Of a stretch of 64,000 bases of DNA, positions 42,618 to 51,145 are shown one piece after another (position 1 is the first letter of the stretch; every line of letters begins with the position of its first letter). Position numbers and translations under genes: made by a program. Source of the DNA: Rhizobium sp. Root1203 (lineage in GTDB: Bacteria > Pseudomonadota > Alphaproteobacteria > Rhizobiales > Rhizobiaceae); contig NZ_LMCW01000018.1 of NCBI RefSeq assembly GCF_001424945.1, positions 1-64,000 of the forward strand, given 5' to 3'. The notes beneath the pieces are model-generated. The model made no database searches. It had not been told where the DNA came from and saw only the letters and a program-made list of their open reading frames with translations.

Positions 42618-44660
42618 CTACAAGAGGGAACAGATCCGAAACCCCTCGTAGATGGCTGCATGGATGTTGCGGCTTGCCACGGCGTCTCCGATACGAAAAA
42701 CGTCAAACCGCCCGGCTTCGTTGCGCACAGGAAGCGGCGATCGCCGCGCGATCAATGCCGCATAGTCGAGGGCCCCCAGATTGCGCGAGAGAGGCTTGAG
42801 TTCGAAGTAAAGGTCCGCATTGACCGCGGTCCCGTGTTCCACCACGACCTGGGATACCCGACGCTCCCACTGCGTGTTCCCGGCATAGTCGGATCCGAGC
42901 ACGGCCACGAGATGATTGCCGTCGCGCCGCACAGCCTTCAGGCGGGTGTTGATGGTGACCTTGACGTCTTTTTCGGCAAACACCCTGGCGTACGGCACGT
43001 GGTTCATTCCACCCATTTCAGGAGCAAAGAAGCGCTCCGGAGAAACCAATTCCAGGTCTGCACCGCTATTGGCGATGACTTCGGCTGCCGACATTCCCGG
43101 ATGAGCACCATTGTCATCGAAAAGCAGGACGCTTCGCTCGGGCTTCACGGCACCTGCAAGAATGTCCCAGGACGAGGTGACGAGATCGTCGCCCGCATCG
43201 AGCACGGGAGATTGTGCGATCCCGCCTGTTGCAACGACAACCAGATCCGGCTCGAGGGCCAGAACGTCGTCCGGTCCAGCATAGACATTGTAGTGGACAG
43301 CAACGCCGAGGCGTTCCAGCTCATCGAGACGCCAATCGACGATGCCGATCATTTCTCTGCGGCGAAGGTTGCGGATCAAAAGATTGATCTGTCCGCCGGC
43401 CTTGGCGCTGGCCTCCAGCAGGTCGACCTTGTGTCCGCGCTCGGCAAGGACCCGGGCGGCTTCGAGCCCCGCCGGCCCAGCCCCGACGACAACCGCCCGC
43501 CTTCGTGCCGGCGCCTTCTCGACGATGTGCGAAAGCTCGCCTTCGCGGCCGGTCGCCGCGTTGTGGATGCACAAAGCCTCGCCGCCCTCATAGATGCGAT
43601 CGAGACAGTAGGTGGCGCCGACGCAGGGGCGAATGCGCGCCTCCTCGCCGGCTTCCACCTTCCGGACAATGTGGGGATCGGAAATGTGCGGGCGCGTCAT
43701 CCCGACCATATCGAGCTTGCCCTCGGCAATAGCATGGCGCGCCGTGGCGACATCTGCGATGCGTGCTGCGTGAAACACCGGAAACCTGGTCGCCGCTCTG
43801 ATTTCCCCGGCAAAATCGAGATGCGGCGCCGATGCCATCCCCTGGATCGGGATGACGTTGTTGAGGGCCGCGTCGCTGTCGATATGGCCGCGGATGATAT
43901 TCAGAAAATCGATCGTTCCGGACGCGACCAGCCGGCGCGCTATCTCGATGCCCTCTTCGCGCGACAGGCCCTTTTCCCAATCCTCATCCGCAACCATGCG
44001 GATGCCGACGATGAATTCCGGACCGACGGCCTTGCGGACCGCCTGCGTCACCATCGTCGAAAATCGCATGCGGTTCTCCAGCGCGCCGCCGAATTCGTCG
44101 TCGCGAGTGTTTGTCGCCGGCGACCAGAATCCATCCATCAAATGTCCGTAGGCTTCGAACTCAATGCCGTCGAGGCCGGCCTCCTGCATGCGCTGAGCAG
44201 CGGAAACGTAGTCGTCGACGATCCTGTCGATGTCCCATTCCTCGGCTTCCTTCGGAAAGGCCCGGTGCGCGGTCTCGCGAATGGGACTGGGCGCCAGAAC
44301 GGGCAGCCAGTCTCCTTTGTTCCACCCCGTCCGGCGTCCGAGATGGGTCAGCTGGATCATCACGGCGGTGCCATATTCATGACAGTCGTCCGCGAGCTTG
44401 CGCATCCATGGTACGATCTCGTCGCGATAGGCGTGCAGATTGCCGAAGGCGGGGGGCGAGTCCGCAGACACGACTGCCGAGCCAGCGGTCATCGTCAGGG
44501 CGATACCGCCCCTCGCCTTTTCCACGTGATAGAGACGATACCGATCCGTGGGCATTCCATTCTCGGAATAGGCCGGCTCGTGAGCCGTCGACATGACGCG
44601 GTTCTTGAGCGTCAGGTGCTTCAGCTGAAAGGGTTGAAGTAAGGGATCATGCGAAGCCAT
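42618..44660 (-). CDS. Stachydrine/N-methylproline demethylase-like NADH:flavin oxidoreductase
   Basis: 680 residues starting MASHDPLLQPFQLKHLTLKN. Fusion of an Old Yellow Enzyme-type barrel (FMN; MSTAHEPAYSENG, QLTHLGRRTGWN, GIEFEAYGHLMDGFWSPATN) and, after a cysteine cluster for [4Fe-4S] (RPCVGATYCLDRIYEGGEAL, then CIHNAATGRE), an FAD/NAD(P) Rossmann part (VVVGAGPAGLEAARVLAERG, about 395-415). This is the 2,4-dienoyl-CoA reductase/trimethylamine dehydrogenase architecture, which in rhizobia includes StcD-type demethylases of stachydrine. It precedes the betaine transporter operon on the same strand. Substrate inferred from context. Confidence 0.85.
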   Translation of the reverse strand: MASHDPLLQPFQLKHLTLKNRVMSTAHEPAYSENGMPTDRYRLYHVEKARGGIALTMTAGSAVVSADSPPAFGNLHAYRDEIVPWMRKLADDCHEYGTAVMIQLTHLGRRTGWNKGDWLPVLAPSPIRETAHRAFPKEAEEWDIDRIVDDYVSAAQRMQEAGLDGIEFEAYGHLMDGFWSPATNTRDDEFGGALENRMRFSTMVTQAVRKAVGPEFIVGIRMVADEDWEKGLSREEGIEIARRLVASGTIDFLNIIRGHIDSDAALNNVIPIQGMASAPHLDFAGEIRAATRFPVFHAARIADVATARHAIAEGKLDMVGMTRPHISDPHIVRKVEAGEEARIRPCVGATYCLDRIYEGGEALCIHNAATGREGELSHIVEKAPARRRAVVVGAGPAGLEAARVLAERGHKVDLLEASAKAGGQINLLIRNLRRREMIGIVDWRLDELERLGVAVHYNVYAGPDDVLALEPDLVVVATGGIAQSPVLDAGDDLVTSSWDILAGAVKPERSVLLFDDNGAHPGMSAAEVIANSGADLELVSPERFFAPEMGGMNHVPYARVFAEKDVKVTINTRLKAVRRDGNHLVAVLGSDYAGNTQWERRVSQVVVEHGTAVNADLYFELKPLSRNLGALDYAALIARRSPLPVRNEAGRFDVFRIGDAVASRNIHAAIYEGFRICSLL

Positions 44661-44849
44661 CGAGCGACACCACTGGTCAGAAGCGAAGCCGATCATCCCT
44701 CAAAACAGGGAGACCTGCGATAGACAAAAGCGTCACGGAACGACGTCAATGCGCCGCGCCCAGGCTTTCTCGGCGTCACGATGCACGAGGTCCGCCCCAT
44801 CTTCCGATTGAAAGCCAACTTCCGGGCGGAGATTCCTGGCTCAGAAAGC

Positions 44850-45989
44850 TCAATCATCCGGCAGGGTGAAGGTCGCGCAGGGATTGGCAATGCCGCGCAA
44901 AGTGTGCTCACCCAATGGGATCAATGCCGCGGTCGTTTCCGCGGCGACAGCACCCGATATCAGCACGCTTCGTGCAAGTGGCTTGCATAACCCTTCCAGC
45001 CGACTGACCAGATTGACCGCCGGGCCGATCGCGGTGAAGTCCAGCCGGTCTGCCGCACCGATGTTGCCCCAGAGGATCTCGCCGAAATGCACCGCCATGC
45101 CAAAGGGTAGCGGCGGCAGTCCCTGGGTCTCGCGCACCGTATCGAGATGAGCCATCCCGGCGCGGGAAGCCGCGACCGCTCGAAGTGCTGCGTCGCAGGC
45201 CTCTCCCGGCGTGCCGGTTACCGGAAAAATCGCCAGCAAACCGTCCCCGATGAACTTCAGCACCTCGCCTCCGAAGGCATGCACCGCGCCGGCAACCCGC
45301 TCGAACCAGGCGTCGAGCGCGGCGATCATCACCATCGGTTCGACAACCTCGGACTGGGCGGTGAAATCGCGCAGGTCGGCGCAGAGGAGTGCGGCGCGGA
45401 TGATTTCGCCGGTGCCACGGCGCAACGCGCCCGCCTGCACCTGGGCCGCACTTCTGCGACCGAGATAGGCACCAAGCAGCGTCGTCAGCGTCAACCGCGA
45501 CGCCAAGGCGGCCAGGGGCGCGGCGGCGAAACGCGCGACCTGTCGCAGGCGGGCGGTTTCCCGCGGTTCGAATGGCCGGCTCCCGGCCCAGGCGAGGACC
45601 GGACCATCCGGTGACGAACCGACAGCGATCTCGATGACCGGGCCAAGTCCTGCCAGCCAATCGTTCCCGGCTTGATTGGGCACACCTGCGCCGGCAAGAC
45701 TGCCAAAGCCGAGCGCCTCGATCACCGTTTCCGTCTCAGCCTGCCACAGCCAGGTGCGGTGGGTGATGATCGGATGCGGCACCGCGAGCATCAGCGCTCC
45801 GCCAGCAAGCGGCAAGCCGTCGGCCAACAGCCGGAGAGCGAGCTCTGCCAGAAATGTTTCGGGGCTCGACGAGGCGAAGGCCTCGTCAACCAGCCAGGCA
45901 ATGGAGACGGGCAGATCCATTGCCGGATCATGCCACGGCGCCAACAGGCTGTCATCCGCACCGAAGGCCGCAATGATGCCGTCCATCAT
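44850..45989 (-). CDS. Class III adenylate/guanylate cyclase with novel N-terminal domain
   Basis: 379 residues. The catalytic domain is C-terminal (about 195-375): ALLCADLRDFTAQSEVV (metal Asp), GGEVLKFIGDGLLAIFP (base-selecting Lys, second metal Asp), RLDFTAIGPAVNLVSRLEGL (transition-state Asn and Arg). All catalytic residues seem present, so it should be active. The first 190 residues contain no recognised sensor and no clear membrane segment; it may be cytoplasmic. Which nucleotide is cyclised is not certain, though Lys plus Asp/Thr suggests ATP. Neighbours give no obvious pathway. Confidence 0.88.
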   Translation of the reverse strand: MMDGIIAAFGADDSLLAPWHDPAMDLPVSIAWLVDEAFASSSPETFLAELALRLLADGLPLAGGALMLAVPHPIITHRTWLWQAETETVIEALGFGSLAGAGVPNQAGNDWLAGLGPVIEIAVGSSPDGPVLAWAGSRPFEPRETARLRQVARFAAAPLAALASRLTLTTLLGAYLGRRSAAQVQAGALRRGTGEIIRAALLCADLRDFTAQSEVVEPMVMIAALDAWFERVAGAVHAFGGEVLKFIGDGLLAIFPVTGTPGEACDAALRAVAASRAGMAHLDTVRETQGLPPLPFGMAVHFGEILWGNIGAADRLDFTAIGPAVNLVSRLEGLCKPLARSVLISGAVAAETTAALIPLGEHTLRGIANPCATFTLPDD

Positions 45990-46049
45990 GCTTTTGCCTT
46001 CTCCACCGAAGGGGAAGAGATTGCGACCGGCTTTGCAACCGCGAAGCGG

Positions 46050-46496
46050 TCACGTTTTGCCATGCCAGGGGTCAGGACCGGGATCCCGACCGGCTGCAGC
46101 CTCGCTCAGGCGGCCAAGGTAATGAGCCCAGCCCTCCGCATGACTGTCACATTGCGCGGCATCGGGCAGGCCGGTGTGGGTCAGGCGCAGAAGCGTCCCG
46201 TCCGGTTGCTCGATCAGATCGATTTCGACCAGGCTGGACCCCGGCGGCACTGCCTCGCTGCCGTCCCAGCCAAAACTATAGGCAAGGCGGTGCACGGGAA
46301 CCACCTCGCGGAACGAACCGCGGGCAAAGCGGGCGCCGGTGACGTTGACGAGATAGAGCCCTCCGGGCTGTGGCTCGACCTGGGCTTCGGTTCCCATCCA
46401 GCGCAGAATCTTGTCCGGATCGGTCAGGAGGGCAAACACCGCGGCGGGTGGCGCAGCGACATGTGTTTCGCGGCGAACAACGTTGGGCCCTGGCAT
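46050..46496 (-). CDS. SRPBCC (AHSA1-type) domain protein
   Basis: 148 residues. START/AHSA1-like: VVRRETHVAAPPAAVFALLT, DPDKILRWMGTEAQVEPQPG, RLTHTGLPDAAQCDSHAEGW with a C-terminal helix HYLGRLSEAAAG. Such proteins form a hydrophobic cavity that binds lipids or small ligands. It starts at 46496 with AGGAGAG about 5 bases upstream. A perfect 14-base tandem duplication (46505-46532) lies immediately before the ribosome site. No ArsR partner is adjacent, though one is frequent for this family. Confidence 0.82.
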   Translation of the reverse strand: MPGPNVVRRETHVAAPPAAVFALLTDPDKILRWMGTEAQVEPQPGGLYLVNVTGARFARGSFREVVPVHRLAYSFGWDGSEAVPPGSSLVEIDLIEQPDGTLLRLTHTGLPDAAQCDSHAEGWAHYLGRLSEAAAGRDPGPDPWHGKT

Positions 46497-46504
46497 CGAT
46501 CTCT

Positions 46505-46532
46505 CCTTTGGTTACTCGTGTTTGGTTACTCG
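46505..46532. repeat. Perfect 14-base tandem duplication
   Basis: TTTGGTTACTCGTG occurs twice head to tail just upstream of the SRPBCC gene. A second pair of direct repeats, CGTCCCGCCCC, lies at 46575 and 46591. Both are probably slippage duplications in the leader region; they could shift promoter spacing. Confidence 0.85.
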
Positions 46533-46762
46533 TGCGCCATCTAAGGGAGGACGGGCGGATCGGATCCGAAGTCCCGTCCCGCCCCAAGTCCGTCCCGCCC
46601 CGCAACGGCATGTAGGGGAAGGCACGTTCTCAACAAGGGACGACCGGCATCGAGCCTTTTGGTTCGCACCGGCCGCCGGGAATGGAGAAGACCGGCTGTT
46701 ACGCTGTCCCTGTCGCAGCATCATGTTGTCGAGCGGGATTGAACCTTTTCGACAATTGGCAA

Positions 46763-47062
46763 TCACGGCCGGCCTGTCGTGCTGCTGGAAATCAGCCTGA
46801 GCCAGGGCGCCAGGTGGAATACGCCCATAAGGACATACATCACCCCCATTCCGCTGAGCGGCAATAGATCCTCTATGGAGGAGCAGAGCATCTCCGCACC
46901 ACCACCTGTTGCCGAAACCAGAGCCATGAGCGAGAAAGTGGGCGTTGCCGCGAGAGATAGCCAATCAACAGCGCCAAGACGCCTGCCTGGTTTAGCGCCG
47001 CCGTTTTCCTTGCCCGAAACGGGCAAGGTGTCGGCGGCGTTGGAGTGGAGCAGCATTGCCAT
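46763..47062 (-). CDS. Small membrane protein downstream of DUF899 gene
   Basis: 99 residues starting MAMLLHSNAADTLPVSGKEN. GGAGG lies 4 bases before the ATG at 47062, and the DUF899 stop codon ends one base upstream, so the two are translated together. Two to three hydrophobic spans: WLSLAATPTFSLMALVSA and LPLSGMGVMYVLMGVFHLAP. No family symbol recognised; rhizobial DUF899 genes are sometimes followed by such a protein. Probably inner membrane. Confidence 0.7.
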   Translation of the reverse strand: MAMLLHSNAADTLPVSGKENGGAKPGRRLGAVDWLSLAATPTFSLMALVSATGGGAEMLCSSIEDLLPLSGMGVMYVLMGVFHLAPWLRLISSSTTGRP

Positions 47063-47063
47063 G

Positions 47064-47864
47064 TCACCTCCGACCATACTCGTCGTGGCGACGCCACCAG
47101 ATACCGTCTTCGTTGCGGCCGAGCGGTGCGCGGTCGAGCCATTGATACATGCCCCAGACCGCATCCAAACCACGGGCATAGCTGGAGTAGCTATGATAGA
47201 CGGTGTCATCCTGAAGCACGAAGGCGCTTAGTCCGGGCCGGTCGCGTGTATAGGTTGGTACATCGGTCCCGGTCATGGCGGCGATTTCTGCGATCGGGCT
47301 TTCGCTGCCGCGCAATTGCCAGTCCAGGGCAGCGTCTTTTGTTGCTGCCGGCTTTGGTGCTGGCCCCTCGCGGCGGAAATTATAGTCAATCTTTCCATCG
47401 CGTTGCTGCTCTTCACTGAACCAGACGCTGAAGTCGTGATTGAAGTCGCTGTTGAACGAGGATGCCCAGGGAAAGCTCCACCCCATCTGCCGCTTGAACG
47501 CCTGCAGCTTTTCCAGCGGCGCCCGCGAAACGGCCGAGAAGGCAACATCGTGGTTCTCGAGATGAACGACGACGCCGTTGAAGCCGTCGGCAATTGACGA
47601 GCAGGACGGGCAACCGGCGGCATAGTCCGGCCCGAACATGAAATGATAAACAAGGAGTTGCGAGCGTCCTCTGAAGAGGTCTGTCAGCGAAACGCTCCCT
47701 TCATCGGTCTCGAACCGATAGTCCTTTTCGAGTGCGACCCAGGGGAGTTCCTGGCGACGCAGTGCCAGTTCGTCGCTCTGTCGCGTTAGTGACTTCTCCT
47801 CCTTGAGGAGGTCGAGCCGTGCTGCCAGCCATTCCTGGCGCGTCGCGGTTGCGTGTGTCGTCAT
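47064..47864 (-). CDS. DUF899 thioredoxin-like protein
   Basis: 266 residues. DUF899 proteins have a thioredoxin-like fold: RQEWLAARLDLLKEEKSLTR, then YHFMFGPDYAAGCPSCSSIA with a CxxC motif (Cys about 94 and 97), NDVAFSAVSRAPLEKL type strand and a late GTDVPTYTRDRPGLSAFVLQ. Their substrate is unknown; redox activity is suggested by the CxxC. The ATG at 47864 was chosen from the family-like start. Divergent from the HTH regulator gene at 47989 across 124 bases, and in an operon with the downstream membrane protein. Confidence 0.88.
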   Translation of the reverse strand: MTTHATATRQEWLAARLDLLKEEKSLTRQSDELALRRQELPWVALEKDYRFETDEGSVSLTDLFRGRSQLLVYHFMFGPDYAAGCPSCSSIADGFNGVVVHLENHDVAFSAVSRAPLEKLQAFKRQMGWSFPWASSFNSDFNHDFSVWFSEEQQRDGKIDYNFRREGPAPKPAATKDAALDWQLRGSESPIAEIAAMTGTDVPTYTRDRPGLSAFVLQDDTVYHSYSSYARGLDAVWGMYQWLDRAPLGRNEDGIWWRRHDEYGRR

Positions 47865-47988
47865 AATATCTTCTCCTTTGGCGATCTGTTGTCGTATCAA
47901 TCCTGATGCGAGCGGTTTGCTTGGCGATCGACAACAGCCTAGGGCGAGACCTGGAGATGGTGGGAGTTACAAGTGTGACGGGATTTCG

Positions 47989-49209
47989 ATGGACTCGCTG
48001 ATCACCGCTGCGGCGCGCGCCCTGACCGCGGGTGATCCGCTCGGCGCATTGAAACGGATCGCCCTGCGGGACGATGCGCCGGCGCTCGCACTTCGCGGTA
48101 TTGCCATGGCGCAACTCGGCGACTTCGTCCGGGCAAAGGCGCTCCTCAAAAGCGCGGCGCGCGCATTTGGGCCGAGAGAGGCGGTGGCGCGTGCACGGTG
48201 CATCGTCGCCGAGGCGGAGATAGCACTCGTCTGCCGCGACCTTACCTGGCCACCAAATGCGCTCGAGGCGGCGCGGGCAACGCTTGATGCCCATGGCGAC
48301 CTCGTAAACGCCGCCCACGCACGCAATCTCGAACTCCGTCGCTTCCTTCTGATCGGCCGGTTAGACGAAGCGGAGCGCCTGCTCTCTGTGCTAACCCCTT
48401 CTCCGCTTCCACCCGCCTTGAAGGCAGCCCACGAATTGGTGGTTGCGGGGATCGCGATCCGGCGCCTGCAGACGAAGGCGGCATACGCTGCCCTGATGCG
48501 CGCCGAAACCGCCGCGCGCGACGCAGGTATCCCTGCTCTCATCACGGAGGTGAACAACGCATATGCAGCCCTGAAAACGCCTGCGGCCCGCATGATTACC
48601 CACAACGGGGAACGCCTCATCCTGCTCGAAGAGGTTGAGGGGCTGTTGATGTCTGGGGCGCTGGTCGTCGATGCATGCCGCAACGTCGTGCGGTATGGAA
48701 ACGTGGTGGTTTCGCTCGCGACCCGTCCGGTGCTCTTCGCACTCGCACGCGCATTAGGTGAAGCCTGGCCAGGTGACGTGCCAAGAACAACGCTCCTTGC
48801 CCGTGCCTTCCGTGCCAGGCATGCCGACGAATCGCATCGCGCGCGGCTTCGGGTCGAAATCGGGCGACTTCGCGCGGAGCTTCGCAGCCTGGTGGAGGTG
48901 AAGGCGACGAAACAGGGCTTTGTGCTCGAGCTTGGTCATTCCCGCGAGGTCGTGGTGCTGGCGCCCCCTGTCGAGGAGCCGCATGCGGCAGTGCTCGCGC
49001 TGCTTGCCGACGGCGAAGCGTGGTCGAGCACCGCCCTGGCGATCGCCCTTGGAGCAGGCCCTCGCACAGTACAGCGGGCGCTCGAGCTCCTTGCAAAAGA
49101 AGGCAAGGTGCAGTCGTTTGGCCGCGGTCGAGCGCGTCGTTGGGTGACACCGCCCGTGCCTGATTTCCCGACAACCTTGTTACTCCCCGGACCGCTGCCG
49201 GGCGGTTAG
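47989..49209 (+). CDS. Putative regulator with helical-repeat N-terminus and C-terminal winged helix
   Basis: 406 residues. The first 190 residues are Ala/Leu-rich helical repeats resembling TPR (ALALRGIAMAQLGDFVRAKA, ARNLELRRFLLIGRLDEAER). The C-terminal part holds helix-turn-helix-like segments (PHAAVLALLADGEAWSSTAL, AIALGAGPRTVQRALELLAK, GRGRARRWVTPP). It is divergent from the DUF899 operon, a common layout for a regulator and its target. The YVTN-type protein at 49240 follows by 30 bases on the same strand and may be co-transcribed. No named family could be assigned. Confidence 0.75.
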   Translation: MDSLITAAARALTAGDPLGALKRIALRDDAPALALRGIAMAQLGDFVRAKALLKSAARAFGPREAVARARCIVAEAEIALVCRDLTWPPNALEAARATLDAHGDLVNAAHARNLELRRFLLIGRLDEAERLLSVLTPSPLPPALKAAHELVVAGIAIRRLQTKAAYAALMRAETAARDAGIPALITEVNNAYAALKTPAARMITHNGERLILLEEVEGLLMSGALVVDACRNVVRYGNVVVSLATRPVLFALARALGEAWPGDVPRTTLLARAFRARHADESHRARLRVEIGRLRAELRSLVEVKATKQGFVLELGHSREVVVLAPPVEEPHAAVLALLADGEAWSSTALAIALGAGPRTVQRALELLAKEGKVQSFGRGRARRWVTPPVPDFPTTLLLPGPLPGG

Positions 49210-49239
49210 ACTGGAAGCATCACAAGATAGGATAAGGCC

Positions 49240-49881
49240 ATGAAAAGATCACCAGCCCAAATTCTCCGCGAATACGGACCATTTCCCGGTGTCGATCGCG
49301 TGCATGGCGTCAGCTTCGACGGCCAGCATGTCTGGTTTGCCTCTGGCGACAAGTTGAACGCCTTTGATCCGGAAAACGGAGAGACAGTGCGATCGATCGA
49401 TGTCGCGGCAGATGCAGGGACGGCCTTTGACGGTGAGCACCTGTTTCAGATTGCCGAAGATCGTATCCAGAAGATCGATCCGAAGAGCGGTCGCGTGCTC
49501 TCGACGATCCCCGCTCCCGGCCTTGGAGGAGATTCAGGCCTCACATGGGCGGAGGGGACGCTCTGGGTCGGTCAATACAGGGACAGGAAAATCCATCAAA
49601 TCGATCCGGAGACAGGAAGGATCCTTCGTTCCATCGATTCCGACCGCTTTGTCACCGGTGTCACCTGGGTCGATGGTGAACTCTGGCACGGTACCTGGGA
49701 AGGTGAACAGAGCGAGGTGAGGCACGTCGACCCTCAAACCGCAAAAGTCCTCGAACGGCTTGAGATGCCACCAGGGGTGGGCGTGTCGGGCCTTGAGTCA
49801 AACGGCGGTGACACATTGTTCTGCGGAGACACGGTGAGCGCAAAGGTGAGAGCCATCCGCCGGCCAGCGCGTCGGCCATAG
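49240..49881 (+). CDS. Beta-propeller (glutamine cyclotransferase-like) protein
   Basis: 213 residues. Repeated strands of VHGVSFDGQHVWFASGDKLN, FDPENGETVRSID, GLTWAEGTLWVGQYRDRKIH, QIDPETGRILRSID and GVTWVDGELWHGTW show a five-bladed-type propeller as in glutaminyl cyclase-like or vgb-like proteins. No signal peptide, so cytoplasmic. It is short for a full propeller. It follows the 47989 regulator gene on the same strand; function unknown, perhaps ligand binding. Confidence 0.75.
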   Translation: MKRSPAQILREYGPFPGVDRVHGVSFDGQHVWFASGDKLNAFDPENGETVRSIDVAADAGTAFDGEHLFQIAEDRIQKIDPKSGRVLSTIPAPGLGGDSGLTWAEGTLWVGQYRDRKIHQIDPETGRILRSIDSDRFVTGVTWVDGELWHGTWEGEQSEVRHVDPQTAKVLERLEMPPGVGVSGLESNGGDTLFCGDTVSAKVRAIRRPARRP

Positions 49882-49981
49882 GTTTCGTCGGCTGCGGCAC
49901 GGAGAGACCGACATGCCTTGGTCGTACTGGGCTGTCGAGGGCTTTTCAAAAACAAGGGAGACGCCCGGCAAGCGAATGGTG

Positions 49982-50233
49982 CTATTTATTGCGCGATTTC
50001 AAATGCTTGTATTGATATTCTAGCCCAGAACGCGAATTCAACACCAACCGGACTCCGTAAGAGAGCCGGAATGATCTGACAATCCGCTCGGCATTGCCGC
50101 GACGCGTTTGCCGACGGCTCACGACATCCTTCACCACCCTCTTGTCGTGAACACGCCAAATGAAAAACGAGTCTGATTTCGTGGCCTGGTCCTCAGCAAC
50201 GAAACCGGGAGAACGCGCTGCCAAGCCGTTCAT
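49982..50233 (-). CDS. Hypothetical basic protein (tentative)
   Basis: 83 residues, rich in Arg/Lys with aromatic residues (SDSFFIWRVHDKRVVKDVVS, LEYQYKHLKSRNK). The composition is less GC-driven than a typical false frame, but the ribosome site is poor and no family is known. May be a horizontally gained small gene or chance. Confidence 0.3.
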   Translation of the reverse strand: MNGLAARSPGFVAEDQATKSDSFFIWRVHDKRVVKDVVSRRQTRRGNAERIVRSFRLSYGVRLVLNSRSGLEYQYKHLKSRNK

Positions 50234-50244
50234 CCCGATCCCGT

Positions 50245-50427
50245 CTAAAGCGCGACGCCAGTCACCGGGTTGACGATCGGCCGTTCGCTTTCGTCCTTTG
50301 CGCCCGACCGCTGCACTGCGGGGGCTGCAAGCGATTCCCTGTCTGCCGGTTCAGGCTTCTCTGGAATGGAACTCACGTCTTTCGGGCGTCGTTGTTCTGG
50401 TGTGGCGTTCGTGTCGTTCGTACCCAT
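50245..50427 (-). CDS. Small disordered hypothetical protein
   Basis: 60 residues from ATG 50427; AAGGAG lies 8 bases upstream. Sequence MGTNDTNATPEQRRPKDVSS onward is Pro/Glu/Ser-rich and likely unfolded, ending RPIVNPVTGVAL. The clear translation signal supports a true gene; small proteins with this character are frequent in Rhizobiaceae and may be stress related. The function is not known. Confidence 0.55.
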   Translation of the reverse strand: MGTNDTNATPEQRRPKDVSSIPEKPEPADRESLAAPAVQRSGAKDESERPIVNPVTGVAL

Positions 50428-50776
50428 TGTGGTGCTCCTTTTCGAGGAAAACACCGCTGGGACCGATGGGTTCCAATGCACGCGGCAAAAGCAACGGTTC
50501 CTGATATTCTTCGACGTTCAACTGCCCGCCGCCGCGTCGTCGGTCGACGTCGTGGCGCGAACGTTCCTGGCTATCGGCACATGCCCTCAGCCATCCCTGC
50601 TTTAAGTTGATTGAGGCACACACGTCGCGGAAAAACCCGAGCCACACTGGTCGCCGACAAAGGCTCGCTTAGGCGCGCGCCCAACTCGGCAACAGGCTTT
50701 CGACGCGCTGGCAGAGCGGACGAGGCCACGCCGACCGGATGGTATGTCCAACCGGATGGGCGCCCGTGGCTAACGT

Positions 50777-50956
50777 CTAGTAACTGCATGAACGATTGTC
50801 GTTCGGCCTGAAACCATCGGCGCACGCCCGGTTCATCGAATCCCCCTGCACGTATCCGGACGCTGACCCACTTGAATTCTGGGGGGTCCCGCAGGCGGCG
50901 AGCAATGAAAGACTGATAAGCGCTCCGCCGACTGCAAGTGCCCGAAAACGTGTCAT
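50777..50956 (-). CDS. Small lipoprotein
   Basis: 59 residues from ATG 50956, with GGAGAAG 5 bases upstream. MTRFRALAVGGALISLSLLA then AC is a lipoprotein signal with a lipobox (LLAAC, Cys about 22); the mature part is 38 residues, GTPQNSSGSASGYVQGDSMN with two further cysteines (RACADGF, NRSCSY). Expected to be anchored in the cell envelope. Role unknown. Confidence 0.7.
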   Translation of the reverse strand: MTRFRALAVGGALISLSLLAACGTPQNSSGSASGYVQGDSMNRACADGFRPNDNRSCSY

Positions 50957-51145
50957 ATGATCTTCTCCGAATACACGATCTGAAGTGTCCAATCTAACAC
51001 GCTACCAAGGAGTTGTGCGAGACTTTACAGAGCGTTTTGCCAATCATTGAATGCAGAAGGATCAAGCCGGGCATTCGTTCCCAAGCCTTCCTCACTTGGT
51101 CGGTATCTGCGAAATCCCTTGTATCTTCAACGGTGGCGTCGCAGC

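Noticed and set aside
42660..44642. Very long plus-strand frame of 660 codons
   Set aside because: It is the exact antisense of the demethylase-like gene, whose family motifs are unmistakable; GC-rich codon bias opens the opposite frame.
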